This document shows, one piece after another, positions 16,087 to 25,086 of a DNA stretch of 64,000 bases. The DNA lies in the NCBI GenBank assembly GCA_965198325.1, contig CBDAPE010000019.1, positions 434,001-498,000 of the forward strand. The letters run 5' to 3'. This stretch comes from CBDAPE01 sp965198325 (GTDB lineage Bacteria > Pseudomonadota > Alphaproteobacteria > UBA828 > JAPUJA01). Made by a program: the position numbers and the translations under genes. The notes beneath the pieces are model-generated. The model did no database searches. It was not told the DNA's origin and worked only from the letters and a program-made list of their open reading frames with translations. The stretch's first letter is position 1, and every line of letters begins with the position of its first letter.

Positions 16087-18150
16087 TCAGGCGGCGCGGA
16101 GCCAGACCGAGGTGTCGTGAAACGCGGCGCCGCCAATCGGCGCGACCGGATCGGCCGCAACCAACGCGTTGATCCCCATGCCTTCCTCGAACGCCTCGTT
16201 GGGCCAGACGCTCTCGACCACAACGATACCCCGTTGCAAGCCGTCAAACAGTTCTGCGTGGACGACCACCGACGCCCGATCGTTTCCAAGGCGAACGCGA
16301 TCGCCCTCAGCGACGCCGGCGTCTATCGCGTCGTCCGGGTGAAGCATGACGCTGGGCCGGCCTTCCCGTTTCCGGGAGCTTGGGGTTTCCGTAAAGCTCG
16401 AATTCAAGTAGTTCCGGGCCGGCGCGGTGACCAGCCGGAAGGGCCGCTCGTCCGACGCGTCGTCGATCACCTCCCAGTGGTCAGGAAACTCCGGCATGGT
16501 CACACCGGCGGGACCGAACCGAGTCTGGCGGGAGCGACCCCAGTCTGGCGCGAAATGAAATTTTCCGTCCTCGTTGGCGAACCCGTTCAGGAAGTGCGCC
16601 GTCTCGAAATCGGGTGCACAGTCATGCCCAGCGGTGTTTTCAAGGCTCGCGATATCGGGCCAGCCGGATTTCGCGAGCATATCCTCGATCAACTCGCGCT
16701 CCGTCATCTCAAACCCGGGGTGCCGTGCATCCAAGCGCTTTGCCAGGGCGCAAAGCAAATCGTGATTGCTGCGGCACTCGGCATAGGGCTCAATGATCTT
16801 GGGGCCGAAGATGATGTGCGAACTGCCGCCTTGCTGATAGATGTCGTCGTGCTCGACGAAGGTCGTCGCTGGCATGACGATATCCGCGTAACGAGCCGTC
16901 TCCGTCATGAATTGCTCGTTAACGCAGAGAAATAGGTCGTCGCGCATCAATCCTGCGCAAACCTTTTCGGTTTCGGGCGCGACGACCACAGGGTTGGTAT
17001 TCTGAGTCAGCATCGCGGTCACCGGCGGTCCATCGCCCAAATCTTGCGGGTCTCCAGTCAGTGCCGCGCCAATTCGGGACATGTCAATGACGCGGACCGC
17101 GTCGTCCTTGACGTCGAGCCCCATGAGCATCGTCTTGTCCCAGTGGTAGATGGCGCCGTTGTTGTGGAACGCGCCGCCGCCCTTGTATTGCCAGGCGCCA
17201 GTGACCGTCGGCAGACACGATGCGGCATGCATGTTGACGGCGCCGTTGCGCGAGCGGGCGAAGCCGTAGCCGAGACGGATGAAGCTCCGCTCGGTCGCAC
17301 CGTAGAGCCGTGCAAAGTCGACGATCTCGTCGGCCGATAGACCGGTGATTGCTGCGGCCCATTCAGGGGTTCGGGTTTTGAGGTGCGCCTCGAAGTCCTT
17401 GGGCCGAGCGGTGAATTTGTCCAAGTAGTCCCAGTCGGCGAAGCCCTCGGCAAACAACACGTGCATGACGGCGCAGGCAAGCGCGCCGTCCGTGCCGGGG
17501 CGAAGCTGGAGGTGGATATCGCCCTGCATGGCGGTCGCGTTGCGGTAGGGGTCGATAACCACGATTGTCGCGCCGCGCTCTTTCCGGGCGCGAGTCGCGT
17601 GAGTCATGACATTGACCTGGGTATGAACCGCATTGGTCCCCCAGATGACGGCGAGGTCGGAGACCCCGATCTCGCGCGGATCGACTCCGCGCAGAACGCC
17701 AGTCCCCGCCATGTAGCCTTTCCAGGCGATCGAGACGCAAATGGTTTCGTGCTGGCAAGAATAATTCTTCGCGTGTCGCAGCCGCCACAGACCATCGCGC
17801 TGTACGAGCCCCATAGTGCCCGCGTAGTTGTAGGGCCAGACGGTTTCCGGACCGTATTTTCGCTCTGCTTCGAGGAACGCTTCGGCCGTGATATCGAGCG
17901 CATCGTCCCACGAGATTTGCTGGAACCGACCCTCACCCTTGTCGCCGATGCGTCGCAACGGATGGGCGAGCCGCGCTTCGTGGTGGTTGCGTTCGGCGTA
18001 TCGCGCGACCTTGGCGCAGATCACGCCGGCGGTATAGCTGTTGCCCGGAGCGCCACGGACCCGACCGATGGTATGGGCATCAAGCCTCTCGACCTCGAGT
18101 GCGCATGTGCTCGGGCAATCGTGTGGGCAAGCCGAATGGACAATTTTCAT
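16087..18150 (-). CDS. Molybdopterin-dependent oxidoreductase
   Basis: A 687-residue member of the DMSO-reductase superfamily. Four cysteines at 8, 12, 16 and 45 form the N-terminal [4Fe-4S] site. The Mo-bis-MGD body follows, including VIWGTNAVHTQVN and the NTNPVVVAPE segment, and a C-terminal dinucleotide-binding domain carries FRLVTAPARNYLNSSF. No Tat signal precedes the cysteine cluster, so it is probably cytoplasmic. No electron-transfer subunit is encoded beside it. The start at 18150 (MKIVHSACPHDC) is chosen because the cluster normally sits within the first 15 residues. The substrate cannot be inferred. Confidence 0.9.
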   Translation of the reverse strand: MKIVHSACPHDCPSTCALEVERLDAHTIGRVRGAPGNSYTAGVICAKVARYAERNHHEARLAHPLRRIGDKGEGRFQQISWDDALDITAEAFLEAERKYGPETVWPYNYAGTMGLVQRDGLWRLRHAKNYSCQHETICVSIAWKGYMAGTGVLRGVDPREIGVSDLAVIWGTNAVHTQVNVMTHATRARKERGATIVVIDPYRNATAMQGDIHLQLRPGTDGALACAVMHVLFAEGFADWDYLDKFTARPKDFEAHLKTRTPEWAAAITGLSADEIVDFARLYGATERSFIRLGYGFARSRNGAVNMHAASCLPTVTGAWQYKGGGAFHNNGAIYHWDKTMLMGLDVKDDAVRVIDMSRIGAALTGDPQDLGDGPPVTAMLTQNTNPVVVAPETEKVCAGLMRDDLFLCVNEQFMTETARYADIVMPATTFVEHDDIYQQGGSSHIIFGPKIIEPYAECRSNHDLLCALAKRLDARHPGFEMTERELIEDMLAKSGWPDIASLENTAGHDCAPDFETAHFLNGFANEDGKFHFAPDWGRSRQTRFGPAGVTMPEFPDHWEVIDDASDERPFRLVTAPARNYLNSSFTETPSSRKREGRPSVMLHPDDAIDAGVAEGDRVRLGNDRASVVVHAELFDGLQRGIVVVESVWPNEAFEEGMGINALVAADPVAPIGGAAFHDTSVWLRAA

Positions 18151-18318
18151 TTGAGCGGGCCTCGAAGAACCGATCGGGCGCACGAGCTCCCTGTGCGCGG
18201 CGCAGACCATACATCATGTAAGACGAGCTGTCGCCGGGGCAAGACGCCGTGCCGCCGGCTTTGGGGTCGGCGATGAAACCGGTGCCCGGATTGGTCTATC
18301 ATCGGGGTCGGAGAGTTT

Positions 18319-19116
18319 ATGAGCGAAGCCAGTTGCACCCTCCAGTTCCATGGCGTGCGCGACGGCCTACCCCGGGTCGGCCGTGAGCCATCCTCCTATG
18401 GCGGAAATACGGCGTGCATCGAGCTACGTTGCGGTGGCTGGCTGGCGATCTTCGATGCCGGCACGGGCATCTGGGCGCTCGGTGTCGCCCTCGCGAAGCA
18501 GGTGCCGCTCGAGGGCGATCTCCTATTCTCCAGCCTCCGTTACGACCAGCTCTGCGGCCTACCGTTTTTCGCACCGGCCTTCAACCCTCAGAACCACTTC
18601 CGCCTTTGGGCGGGACCCGATGACCGCAGCGACCTAGACTCGACTTTGACGGAAATGATGAGTGGACCGCTGTTCCCCATTCCACCGGCCTTCCTAGGCG
18701 GTGTGAAGACCACGACTACACTCGACACGGATACCACGTTCACACCCACGCCCGGGGTTCGCGTACATGCAGTCGCGGCGGGCGGTGTCCGCACAACCAC
18801 GTCGTACCGCGTGACGACCGCCGACCGGATCGTCGTTTATCTCGCTGGTCGCGTAGGACTATGCGGCGAAAGCCAATTAGTCCACTTGCTCAAGGCCGCC
18901 GATCTGGTGGTTTATGCCCCATCCCGAGCCGGTCGCGCGGCGCCCGACTGGCGACATGTCGTGGACCTCTGCGCCGCCGCCGGCGTTGGCACGCTGATCC
19001 TGTCCCACCACGGTACGGATGTTTCCGATGAAGAGCTCGACGCGCTGGCGGAAGCTCTGCATACCGCGCGGCCGGGTTCGCTCGTTGCGCGGGAAGGAAT
19101 GCAGATCAAGGTCTAG
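18319..19116 (+). CDS. Metallo-beta-lactamase-fold protein lacking the metal motif
   Basis: A 265-residue protein with the layout of small phosphodiesterase-like members of the metallo-beta-lactamase fold: SSYGGNTACIELR, then FDAGTGIWALG, then a GLPFFAPAF segment and a late LSHHGTD. In active relatives the segment before GLPFF is HxHxDH. Here it reads SSLRYDQLCGLPFF, so the first two histidines and the last one are replaced and only the aspartate survives. Binding of a dinuclear metal centre is therefore doubtful, and the protein may be catalytically dead. It is divergent from the molybdoenzyme and convergent with the HD-GYP gene. Confidence 0.78.
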   Translation: MSEASCTLQFHGVRDGLPRVGREPSSYGGNTACIELRCGGWLAIFDAGTGIWALGVALAKQVPLEGDLLFSSLRYDQLCGLPFFAPAFNPQNHFRLWAGPDDRSDLDSTLTEMMSGPLFPIPPAFLGGVKTTTTLDTDTTFTPTPGVRVHAVAAGGVRTTTSYRVTTADRIVVYLAGRVGLCGESQLVHLLKAADLVVYAPSRAGRAAPDWRHVVDLCAAAGVGTLILSHHGTDVSDEELDALAEALHTARPGSLVAREGMQIKV

Positions 19117-19127
19117 GGCACGCGACG

Positions 19128-20357
19128 TCAGTCGGCAAGACGGTCCCAGATACGGGCCATCTCCTTGTGGTGGTTTGCGAAGATCTCCAGCAGCTTGGGA
19201 TCGAAGTGACCGGCAGGGTCGAGCCGATCATCGCCCTTGAGAATGATCTCGGAGGTCTTCTTGTGACTAAAGGCGGGCTTGTAGGACCGCTCCGACCTTA
19301 ACGCGTCGTAAATATCCGCGAGCTGGACGATTCGCGCAGAGATCGGAGTCTCCTTGCCTTTCCGACCGTTGGGATAACCTGTGCCATCCCATTTTTCGTG
19401 ATGATTCAGCGCTATCTCGGCCGCGAATTTGAGCCGGTCGGAATCCGAGAGGATTTGATTACCATAAGTCGTGTGATGGTTCATCTCCTCGGTTTCTTCC
19501 GGCGTCAACCGGCCTTTTTTCGTCAGGATTGCCGTATTCACGCTCATCTTGCCCACGTCGTGCAACTGGGCGCTGTAGTGAATTTCGTCGCAAAACGCTT
19601 TTCTCTTGCCCAAGGCGGTGGCGAGGAAATAGGAGTATTCGTTGGTCCGGATGATGTGGTTGCCGGTATCTTCGTCGTGAATTTCCGCGGCCCGTGCCAG
19701 AAGTTCGATTGAGATCATAAACGCGCTTTCGGTCTCGCTCTGCAAGCCGCGAATCTTGCGCCGTTGGCGCCACAGCGACCGGTTGCGTTCGCGAAGCACC
19801 TCGTTCTGGGATTCGATCCGCTCGAGCATGTCGGCCCGCTCGACAGCCGACCCGACCATGTGATTGAAGGGAACAATCAGATCGGATTGACGTGGACCGA
19901 ACGCCACTACTTCGCCGGTCTCCGGGTCGCGCCGGTTGATCAGCTGAACAACGCCAATCGGTCGACCCTCATAGTTTTTGAGTGCGAAACAGAGCATCGA
20001 CTGGCTGCGATATCCGCTCGCCTCATCGAAACTCCGATCGAATCCATAGGGCCGGTCGTCGGGAATCGAATATAGATCGTCGATCCTCACGACCTCGCCG
20101 GTCGTTGCGGCGTAACCCGCAATCGAGACACTGTCGACGGGGATCTGAAAATTCACGGTTTCGATTTCGATTACGTCGTTCTGAGCGCTCGCCACCTCGA
20201 GCACCGCAGACCCGTCTTTATCCCGCACGATGAAGACGGTGCCCGCCTCCGCGCCGGTGAGTTCCCGTGTCTTGAGCAACACCCGATCAACCAGCCGGCG
20301 CACGGACCGCACCGGCGGATACTCGATGAACTGCATGAACTCTACGATCGCGCTCAT
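19128..20357 (-). CDS. GAF/HD-GYP domain cyclic-di-GMP phosphodiesterase
   Basis: A 409-residue cytoplasmic signalling protein. Residues about 15-180 form a GAF sensor, and about 215-400 an HD-GYP domain with the metal pair in AQLHDVGK, the downstream HHTTYG, and the GYP signature in HHEKWDGTGYPNG. HD-GYP domains hydrolyse cyclic-di-GMP, here presumably under control of a GAF ligand. The start at 20357 has a GGGAGGAG site upstream; the 45-residue extension in front of it is rejected. No cognate cyclase is nearby. Confidence 0.93.
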   Translation of the reverse strand: MSAIVEFMQFIEYPPVRSVRRLVDRVLLKTRELTGAEAGTVFIVRDKDGSAVLEVASAQNDVIEIETVNFQIPVDSVSIAGYAATTGEVVRIDDLYSIPDDRPYGFDRSFDEASGYRSQSMLCFALKNYEGRPIGVVQLINRRDPETGEVVAFGPRQSDLIVPFNHMVGSAVERADMLERIESQNEVLRERNRSLWRQRRKIRGLQSETESAFMISIELLARAAEIHDEDTGNHIIRTNEYSYFLATALGKRKAFCDEIHYSAQLHDVGKMSVNTAILTKKGRLTPEETEEMNHHTTYGNQILSDSDRLKFAAEIALNHHEKWDGTGYPNGRKGKETPISARIVQLADIYDALRSERSYKPAFSHKKTSEIILKGDDRLDPAGHFDPKLLEIFANHHKEMARIWDRLAD

Positions 20358-20537
20358 CTTCTCCTCCCTTCCCCGAAAGAGGTGAGAAGCGCTTGGTCCG
20401 CGGACCGGTTGGACGGCTTGGCTGGCCGCTCCATCCCGGCGCTGCGACGTTTCTAATACCATGAACATGATACCGGCGATAATAAAAGCCAATGCCCGTG
20501 GACTAAATGACCGGGATCACATGGTTTCGGTTAATAC

Positions 20538-22301
20538 CTAGGCAACCTCGCCAAGGCAATCGAAGACATCCCCGGCCGGCTCAAGTTCCCGGATGTGGCG
20601 GCGATGCCAGAGCGCGTAGTAGAGCAGGGTCCACGCCGGAGCACCGTTATGCAGACCGGGTGACTCGAACAGGGACTGAACGGCGCCGGGCTGGCAAATT
20701 TCTTCGATGGCAGGATCGCGCGCGAGAAGCGGCCCCAATCGTTTGCCCTGACGGGTCATCCAGTCGGCGACAGGTACCGTGAAACCCCGTTTGGGGCCGA
20801 GGGCCGCCGCTTCCGGTAGCGCGGTTTCGAGCCAGCGCCGAAGCAGCCACTTGCCCATGCCCCGTCTGATCTTAAATTTATCCGGCAAACCCATCGCAAA
20901 TGCCGCCATGACGGGATCGAGAAACGGTGTCCGCCCCTCGAGCCCGAACGCCATAAGGCAGCGGTCGAGCTTAATGAGGAGATCATTGGGCAGCCAGTCG
21001 ACACAATCGGACACCTGCAAGCGCTGGAGACGACTCCGGTCACCGCCGGTCGCGCTTCCCTCCGTAGCTGCAAACCCGTCACGCCAACCGTGGGGGACCG
21101 TCCGCAGCAAATCGAGGCCGTCGAACACACCGCGCGCACGCATCGGCCGGCCACCCAACCAACGGGGCCTGAGCGCTCGCCGATAGCGACTATAGCCGGC
21201 AAATAGCTCGTCGCCGCCCTCGCCCGTCAATACGACCTTGAGCTCCCGGGCAGCCACTCGGGCCAGCATGTAGGTGGGAACCAAGGCGTAATCGGCGGTT
21301 GGATCATCCACCGCCGCAGCGATTTCCGGCAACAGGGTCCAGAAATCGTCTTCCGTCACAGCGATCTCGATATGCTCGGCGCTCACAGCGTGTGCCACTA
21401 TGCGGGCGCGGGCGCGTTCGTCGGCCACCCCCGACCCCGCAAACCCCGCCGTAAAAGCCCGAACCGGTCGCTCATTGAGTCGCGCCATCGCCGCCAGGAC
21501 GGCCGAGCTGTCGATGCCGCCCGACAGAAACAGGCCGTAGGGTACGTCGGCGCGCTGGTGGACCTCGACCGAATTCAAAATTGCCGAGTCGAGTGCCCTC
21601 AGCGCGGCAGCTTCGGAAAGCTGCGCCGATCCGCTCTCGGGAAGAGCTGGCCGGCGACGGCGCTCGACGATACGCCCGGCCTTGACGGCAATGGTTTCTC
21701 CGGGCAGCAGACGGACAATGCCCTGAAACGGCGTCTTCGCCCCGGTTACGAAATGAAGTTGCAGCAGTTCGTCCCGGGCACGCGGCTCGAGCACGGGCGC
21801 AACCAACCCGGCGGCGACCAGCGCTTGCGGCTCCGAAGCGAATGCGAACCCCGAAGAAGTCTCGGCGTAATAGAGCGGCTTGATACCGAAGGGATCCCGC
21901 GAGAGTAGCAACTGGCCGGTCAATTCGTCGTGCAACGCGATGGCGTACATACCCCGCAAGCCGTCTGCGAATCCCGTCCCTTGCGCTGCATAGAGGTGAA
22001 GCGGCGGTTCGCAGTCGGACCGGGTTGCAAACCGGTCTTCGCCCAACTCGGCCCGCAGTTCGACGAAGTTATAGATCTCGCCGTTAGCCACGAGTGCCGC
22101 TCCGCCGGGTCCCTTGAGAGGCTGATCGCCACCTTCGAGGTCGATGATCGCCAGCCGGTCGTGAATCATGCCCACATCTGTCACGACATGCCGGCCCCGT
22201 CCGTCCGGCCCGCGATGGCCGAGCGCGTCCGCCAACCGTGTGAGCAGGGTACCGTCGGGCGCCGTACCGTCCCTCGTCATCAAACCCGCAATACCGCACA
22301 T
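20538..22301 (-). CDS. asnB: Asparagine synthetase (glutamine-hydrolysing) family protein
   Basis: A 587-residue two-domain protein. Cys2 of MCGIAG starts the class II glutaminase domain, with HRGPDGRG and a NGEIYNF loop. The C-terminal synthetase domain has the ATP PP-loop LSGGIDSSAV. ATP-dependent amidation of aspartate, or of a carboxylate on a sugar or lipid, is the family reaction. The start at 22301 overlaps the stop of the glycosyltransferase gene as ATGA, and the Cys2 requirement excludes any longer start. Because it lies at the end of a glycosyltransferase operon, it more likely modifies an envelope polysaccharide than supplies bulk asparagine, though that is inference. Confidence 0.9.
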   Translation of the reverse strand: MCGIAGLMTRDGTAPDGTLLTRLADALGHRGPDGRGRHVVTDVGMIHDRLAIIDLEGGDQPLKGPGGAALVANGEIYNFVELRAELGEDRFATRSDCEPPLHLYAAQGTGFADGLRGMYAIALHDELTGQLLLSRDPFGIKPLYYAETSSGFAFASEPQALVAAGLVAPVLEPRARDELLQLHFVTGAKTPFQGIVRLLPGETIAVKAGRIVERRRRPALPESGSAQLSEAAALRALDSAILNSVEVHQRADVPYGLFLSGGIDSSAVLAAMARLNERPVRAFTAGFAGSGVADERARARIVAHAVSAEHIEIAVTEDDFWTLLPEIAAAVDDPTADYALVPTYMLARVAARELKVVLTGEGGDELFAGYSRYRRALRPRWLGGRPMRARGVFDGLDLLRTVPHGWRDGFAATEGSATGGDRSRLQRLQVSDCVDWLPNDLLIKLDRCLMAFGLEGRTPFLDPVMAAFAMGLPDKFKIRRGMGKWLLRRWLETALPEAAALGPKRGFTVPVADWMTRQGKRLGPLLARDPAIEEICQPGAVQSLFESPGLHNGAPAWTLLYYALWHRRHIRELEPAGDVFDCLGEVA

Positions 22302-23332
22302 CAGCGCGTCACCTTCTCGAAGAAGGCCTGGTAGCGGCCCACCACTGCATCTTCCGTATAAGACGCCTCGTATGCGGCGCGGCCAGCCGCGGCCAGCGAT
22401 TGACGCAGGGTCGGATCCGTCAGCAGCCCGTTGATCTGCTCGGCCAGCGCCGCAGAGTCCTCCAGCGGTGCGAGCAACCCGTTCTCGCCGGGCTCGATCA
22501 AGGCCTTCGGACCCGCGCTCTCGGCTGCGACAACAGGCGTACTCTGGGCCCAGCCTTCGATAATCACATTGCCTAGGGGTTCGATTCGGGAAGGGCAGAC
22601 CAGGATATCCGCCGCCGCCAGAAGCGCGGGCGCGTCGTCGCGCCAACCGAGCAGTCGAAGACGATCCGCGACGCCGGCTTGCGAGGCCTGCCGGGCCAAG
22701 GACTCTCGCAACGGCCCATCGCCCGCGATCCACAGGTAAGCTCCCGGAATTTGGGCCAGGGCCTTGATCAGCACATCGTAGGCCTTGTTGACGTGAAGGC
22801 GGCCCATTGCGAGCAGCAACGGCGCGTCAATCGGCGTCTCGTGCATCGCGCGTGGCTCGGCCGGCATGCCCGTTCCCTCGACGAAGTTCGGCAGATAATG
22901 GGCCCGCTCGGCGGGCCAGCCCTCCGTTACGAGGTAGCGCACGATGTCCTCGGTGTTGCCGACGAGGTGATCGCAATGGCGGTAGTATTTGAGGTCGTAG
23001 TAGCCGCCGAGCCGGGCGACGTGGACGAATCCGCCCGCTGTCGATCGCGGACAGAACCGCGTGGCCCGATTCATCCAGGTGAGCACCGCGTCGGGTGCAA
23101 AGTCAGCGATTTGTCGGGAGAATCCACGCCTGGTAGCGAAATCGAGTCGGCCGCCGAACCGCAGTTCCACTACATCGACCTTTCCCGCCCGAAGCTTGTC
23201 CGCACGAGTCCCATCGTGCCGAATCACAACCCGTTGGGTGAGGCCCACTCTCGCGAAAGCAATCGCGAGTCGCTCGAAGAAGGACTCGGCCCCGCCATGG
23301 GTACCGCCCGCCATCGCCTGCAGCAATCGCAC
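22301..23332 (-). CDS. Family 4 glycosyltransferase
   Basis: A 343-residue GT-B glycosyltransferase. The N-terminal acceptor lobe begins MRLLQAMAGGTHGGAES, and the C-terminal donor lobe has LLAMGRLHVNKAYDVLI and the EPLGNVIIEGWA motif that supplies the conserved pair of glutamates. It would transfer a sugar from a nucleotide donor to a growing lipopolysaccharide or capsule chain. It lies nine bases after the GT2 gene and overlaps asnB by four bases. Confidence 0.88.
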   Translation of the reverse strand: MRLLQAMAGGTHGGAESFFERLAIAFARVGLTQRVVIRHDGTRADKLRAGKVDVVELRFGGRLDFATRRGFSRQIADFAPDAVLTWMNRATRFCPRSTAGGFVHVARLGGYYDLKYYRHCDHLVGNTEDIVRYLVTEGWPAERAHYLPNFVEGTGMPAEPRAMHETPIDAPLLLAMGRLHVNKAYDVLIKALAQIPGAYLWIAGDGPLRESLARQASQAGVADRLRLLGWRDDAPALLAAADILVCPSRIEPLGNVIIEGWAQSTPVVAAESAGPKALIEPGENGLLAPLEDSAALAEQINGLLTDPTLRQSLAAAGRAAYEASYTEDAVVGRYQAFFEKVTR

Positions 23333-23341
23333 CGGTTAGCC

Positions 23342-24127
23342 TTAATCGTCCGTCGGCGGGTCAAGTTCGGCCCGCAAGTGGGAGATCAAGGGATAGAGCG
23401 CGGCCATGACGGCAATGGCAAACCCCCAGCGACCCTCCCGATAACCCCTGCGCTGGAAGTAACATTTGAGAAATCTCGAAACGCTACGCCTGAGCGTCCA
23501 GATCATCGGCGGCAGGGGCTTTTCGGAATCCTTCAAGTCCGCGGCGCGCAAAGCCGAATAGCGGTTCAATCGGAGAAGCATTTCGCCGAAGTCGCGATCG
23601 ACATAGTGAATCACGCGGTTTTCGAGCGAACGTTGCCGGCCTTCAAGCTCGAGAGCCGGATGAACTCTTTGAGACCCCCAGCGCTTCGCACCTTTCGAGA
23701 ACAGCCGAGGCGCGGCCGAAACGCCCCATGACCCACCCCAGCCATAGCGCACCCGTCGTGCGCCGATGTAATTATCGAACGGCACGATAAAATGGCCGGG
23801 CCTGGCGGTCGCGATAGTATTTCGAATTTCCACTGCAAGCTCATCTGGCACGCGCTCGTCGGCATCGACCTCGAAAATCCAATCGCCGATCGCGGCATCT
23901 ATTCCCGCGTTACGCCGGGCCCCTTCCAGCGGCCAGGCGCCCTCGACCAGCCGATCTGTGTAACGTGCGGCGATCACCTTCGACTCATCGGTGCAGCGGT
24001 CGAGCACGACGACCAGATCGTCGCCAAATCCGAGACAGTCAAGACAGTCGGTTAGCTGATCCGCCTCGTTATGAATGGTAAGGACGACTGAGAGAGTTGG
24101 TCTGCCTGCTTTTACTCTCTCATTCAC
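23342..24127 (-). CDS. Family 2 glycosyltransferase, WaaE/KdtX-like
   Basis: A 261-residue GT-A enzyme. It has the SVVLTIHNEADQLTDCL nucleotide-binding start and the DVDADERVP loop, where the acidic residues coordinate the donor metal. The later ENRVIHYVDRDFGEMLLRLNRYS stretch is typical of the LPS core beta-1,4-glucosyltransferase-like group. It overlaps the preceding heptosyltransferase gene by four bases. The donor sugar cannot be read from sequence. Confidence 0.87.
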   Translation of the reverse strand: MNERVKAGRPTLSVVLTIHNEADQLTDCLDCLGFGDDLVVVLDRCTDESKVIAARYTDRLVEGAWPLEGARRNAGIDAAIGDWIFEVDADERVPDELAVEIRNTIATARPGHFIVPFDNYIGARRVRYGWGGSWGVSAAPRLFSKGAKRWGSQRVHPALELEGRQRSLENRVIHYVDRDFGEMLLRLNRYSALRAADLKDSEKPLPPMIWTLRRSVSRFLKCYFQRRGYREGRWGFAIAVMAALYPLISHLRAELDPPTDD

Positions 24128-25086
24128 GACGGCATGCGCCTCGTCCGGGCCCAGAGGTCCTCCGCCACATTTTGCACGGCTTCGACACTCAAGGATTCCA
24201 TCAGACTCTCCGTCGTTCGACGATCGTAGTCCGGCCCGCCGACAAGCTCGTTAAAAGACTTCTCGGTCCGTATGAAGGCAGTGTGCGATCCCCAGGGCGC
24301 ATAGTGACTCTCCCGGCTCGGTCCGAATAGGCCCAATGTCGGACAGCCCGACGCCGCGGCGATGTGCGTGAGACCGGAATCGTTGCCGATATAGAGCGCA
24401 GCACGCGCCAGACAGGCATGCACCGTCAGCAGACTCACCTTGCCCACCAAGTCGATCCGTCGATCGATCGGCACCGAATTGATCAGTGGCGTCGCTTCAT
24501 CGCGCTCGTCAGGCCCGCCGGCGATTAGCACGCGGGCGTGAGGCAGGATCCCGTTCGCATTGGTCAATCGACTCGCGAGTTCTGCAAACCGCTCGGCTGG
24601 CCATTGTTTACCCGGCCATTTCGCCGTCGGCCCCATCGCGAGTACGGGACCGTCGCTCGGAACCAGGGTTTCTGCTTCCTCCACCTGTTCGTCAAACGAC
24701 CATAATCGTGGCGCCGGGGGGGGCTCGAGCCCGAGCAGCCGGCCCAGACCGACGACCCGATGCACTTCGTCGCCGCGGCTATGAAGCACGAGGCGTTTCC
24801 GCGCGAGCAGAAGATAGCCCATCAGGGAGGCACGCAGATCGATCACCAAATCCCACACCGTCGTCGCGCAAGTCCGCCAGAGGTCGAGCCAGTGGCCACC
24901 TGCGGCGCGTTTAACGAGTGTTATGATGCGCTCCACGTTCGGCGTGGCCGCAAACAATGGCGCAGCCGCCGGTCCGCAAGCAAGCGTGATCCGGCAATCG
25001 GGGTAGCTGTCGATTAGATGAGCCAGCAACCCCGACGACAACACGGCGTCACCGATCCGGGTTGAGGTGATGAAGAGTATCTTCAT
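24124..25086 (-). CDS. Family 9 glycosyltransferase (heptosyltransferase-like)
   Basis: A 320-residue protein with the ADP-heptose:LPS heptosyltransferase architecture. It opens with the MKILFITSTRIGDAVLSSGL motif, and ends with the donor-binding NDSGLTHIAAASGCPT and LFGPS. Its probable place is the inner LPS core at the cytoplasmic face of the inner membrane. Overlaps of four bases with genes on both sides make it part of the same translation-coupled operon. Confidence 0.88.
   Translation of the reverse strand: MKILFITSTRIGDAVLSSGLLAHLIDSYPDCRITLACGPAAAPLFAATPNVERIITLVKRAAGGHWLDLWRTCATTVWDLVIDLRASLMGYLLLARKRLVLHSRGDEVHRVVGLGRLLGLEPPPAPRLWSFDEQVEEAETLVPSDGPVLAMGPTAKWPGKQWPAERFAELASRLTNANGILPHARVLIAGGPDERDEATPLINSVPIDRRIDLVGKVSLLTVHACLARAALYIGNDSGLTHIAAASGCPTLGLFGPSRESHYAPWGSHTAFIRTEKSFNELVGGPDYDRRTTESLMESLSVEAVQNVAEDLWARTRRMPS

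Noticed and set aside
22302..22733. N-terminal extension of the asparagine synthetase frame
   Set aside because: Class II amidotransferases need Cys at position 2, and the extension lies in another frame within the glycosyltransferase gene.
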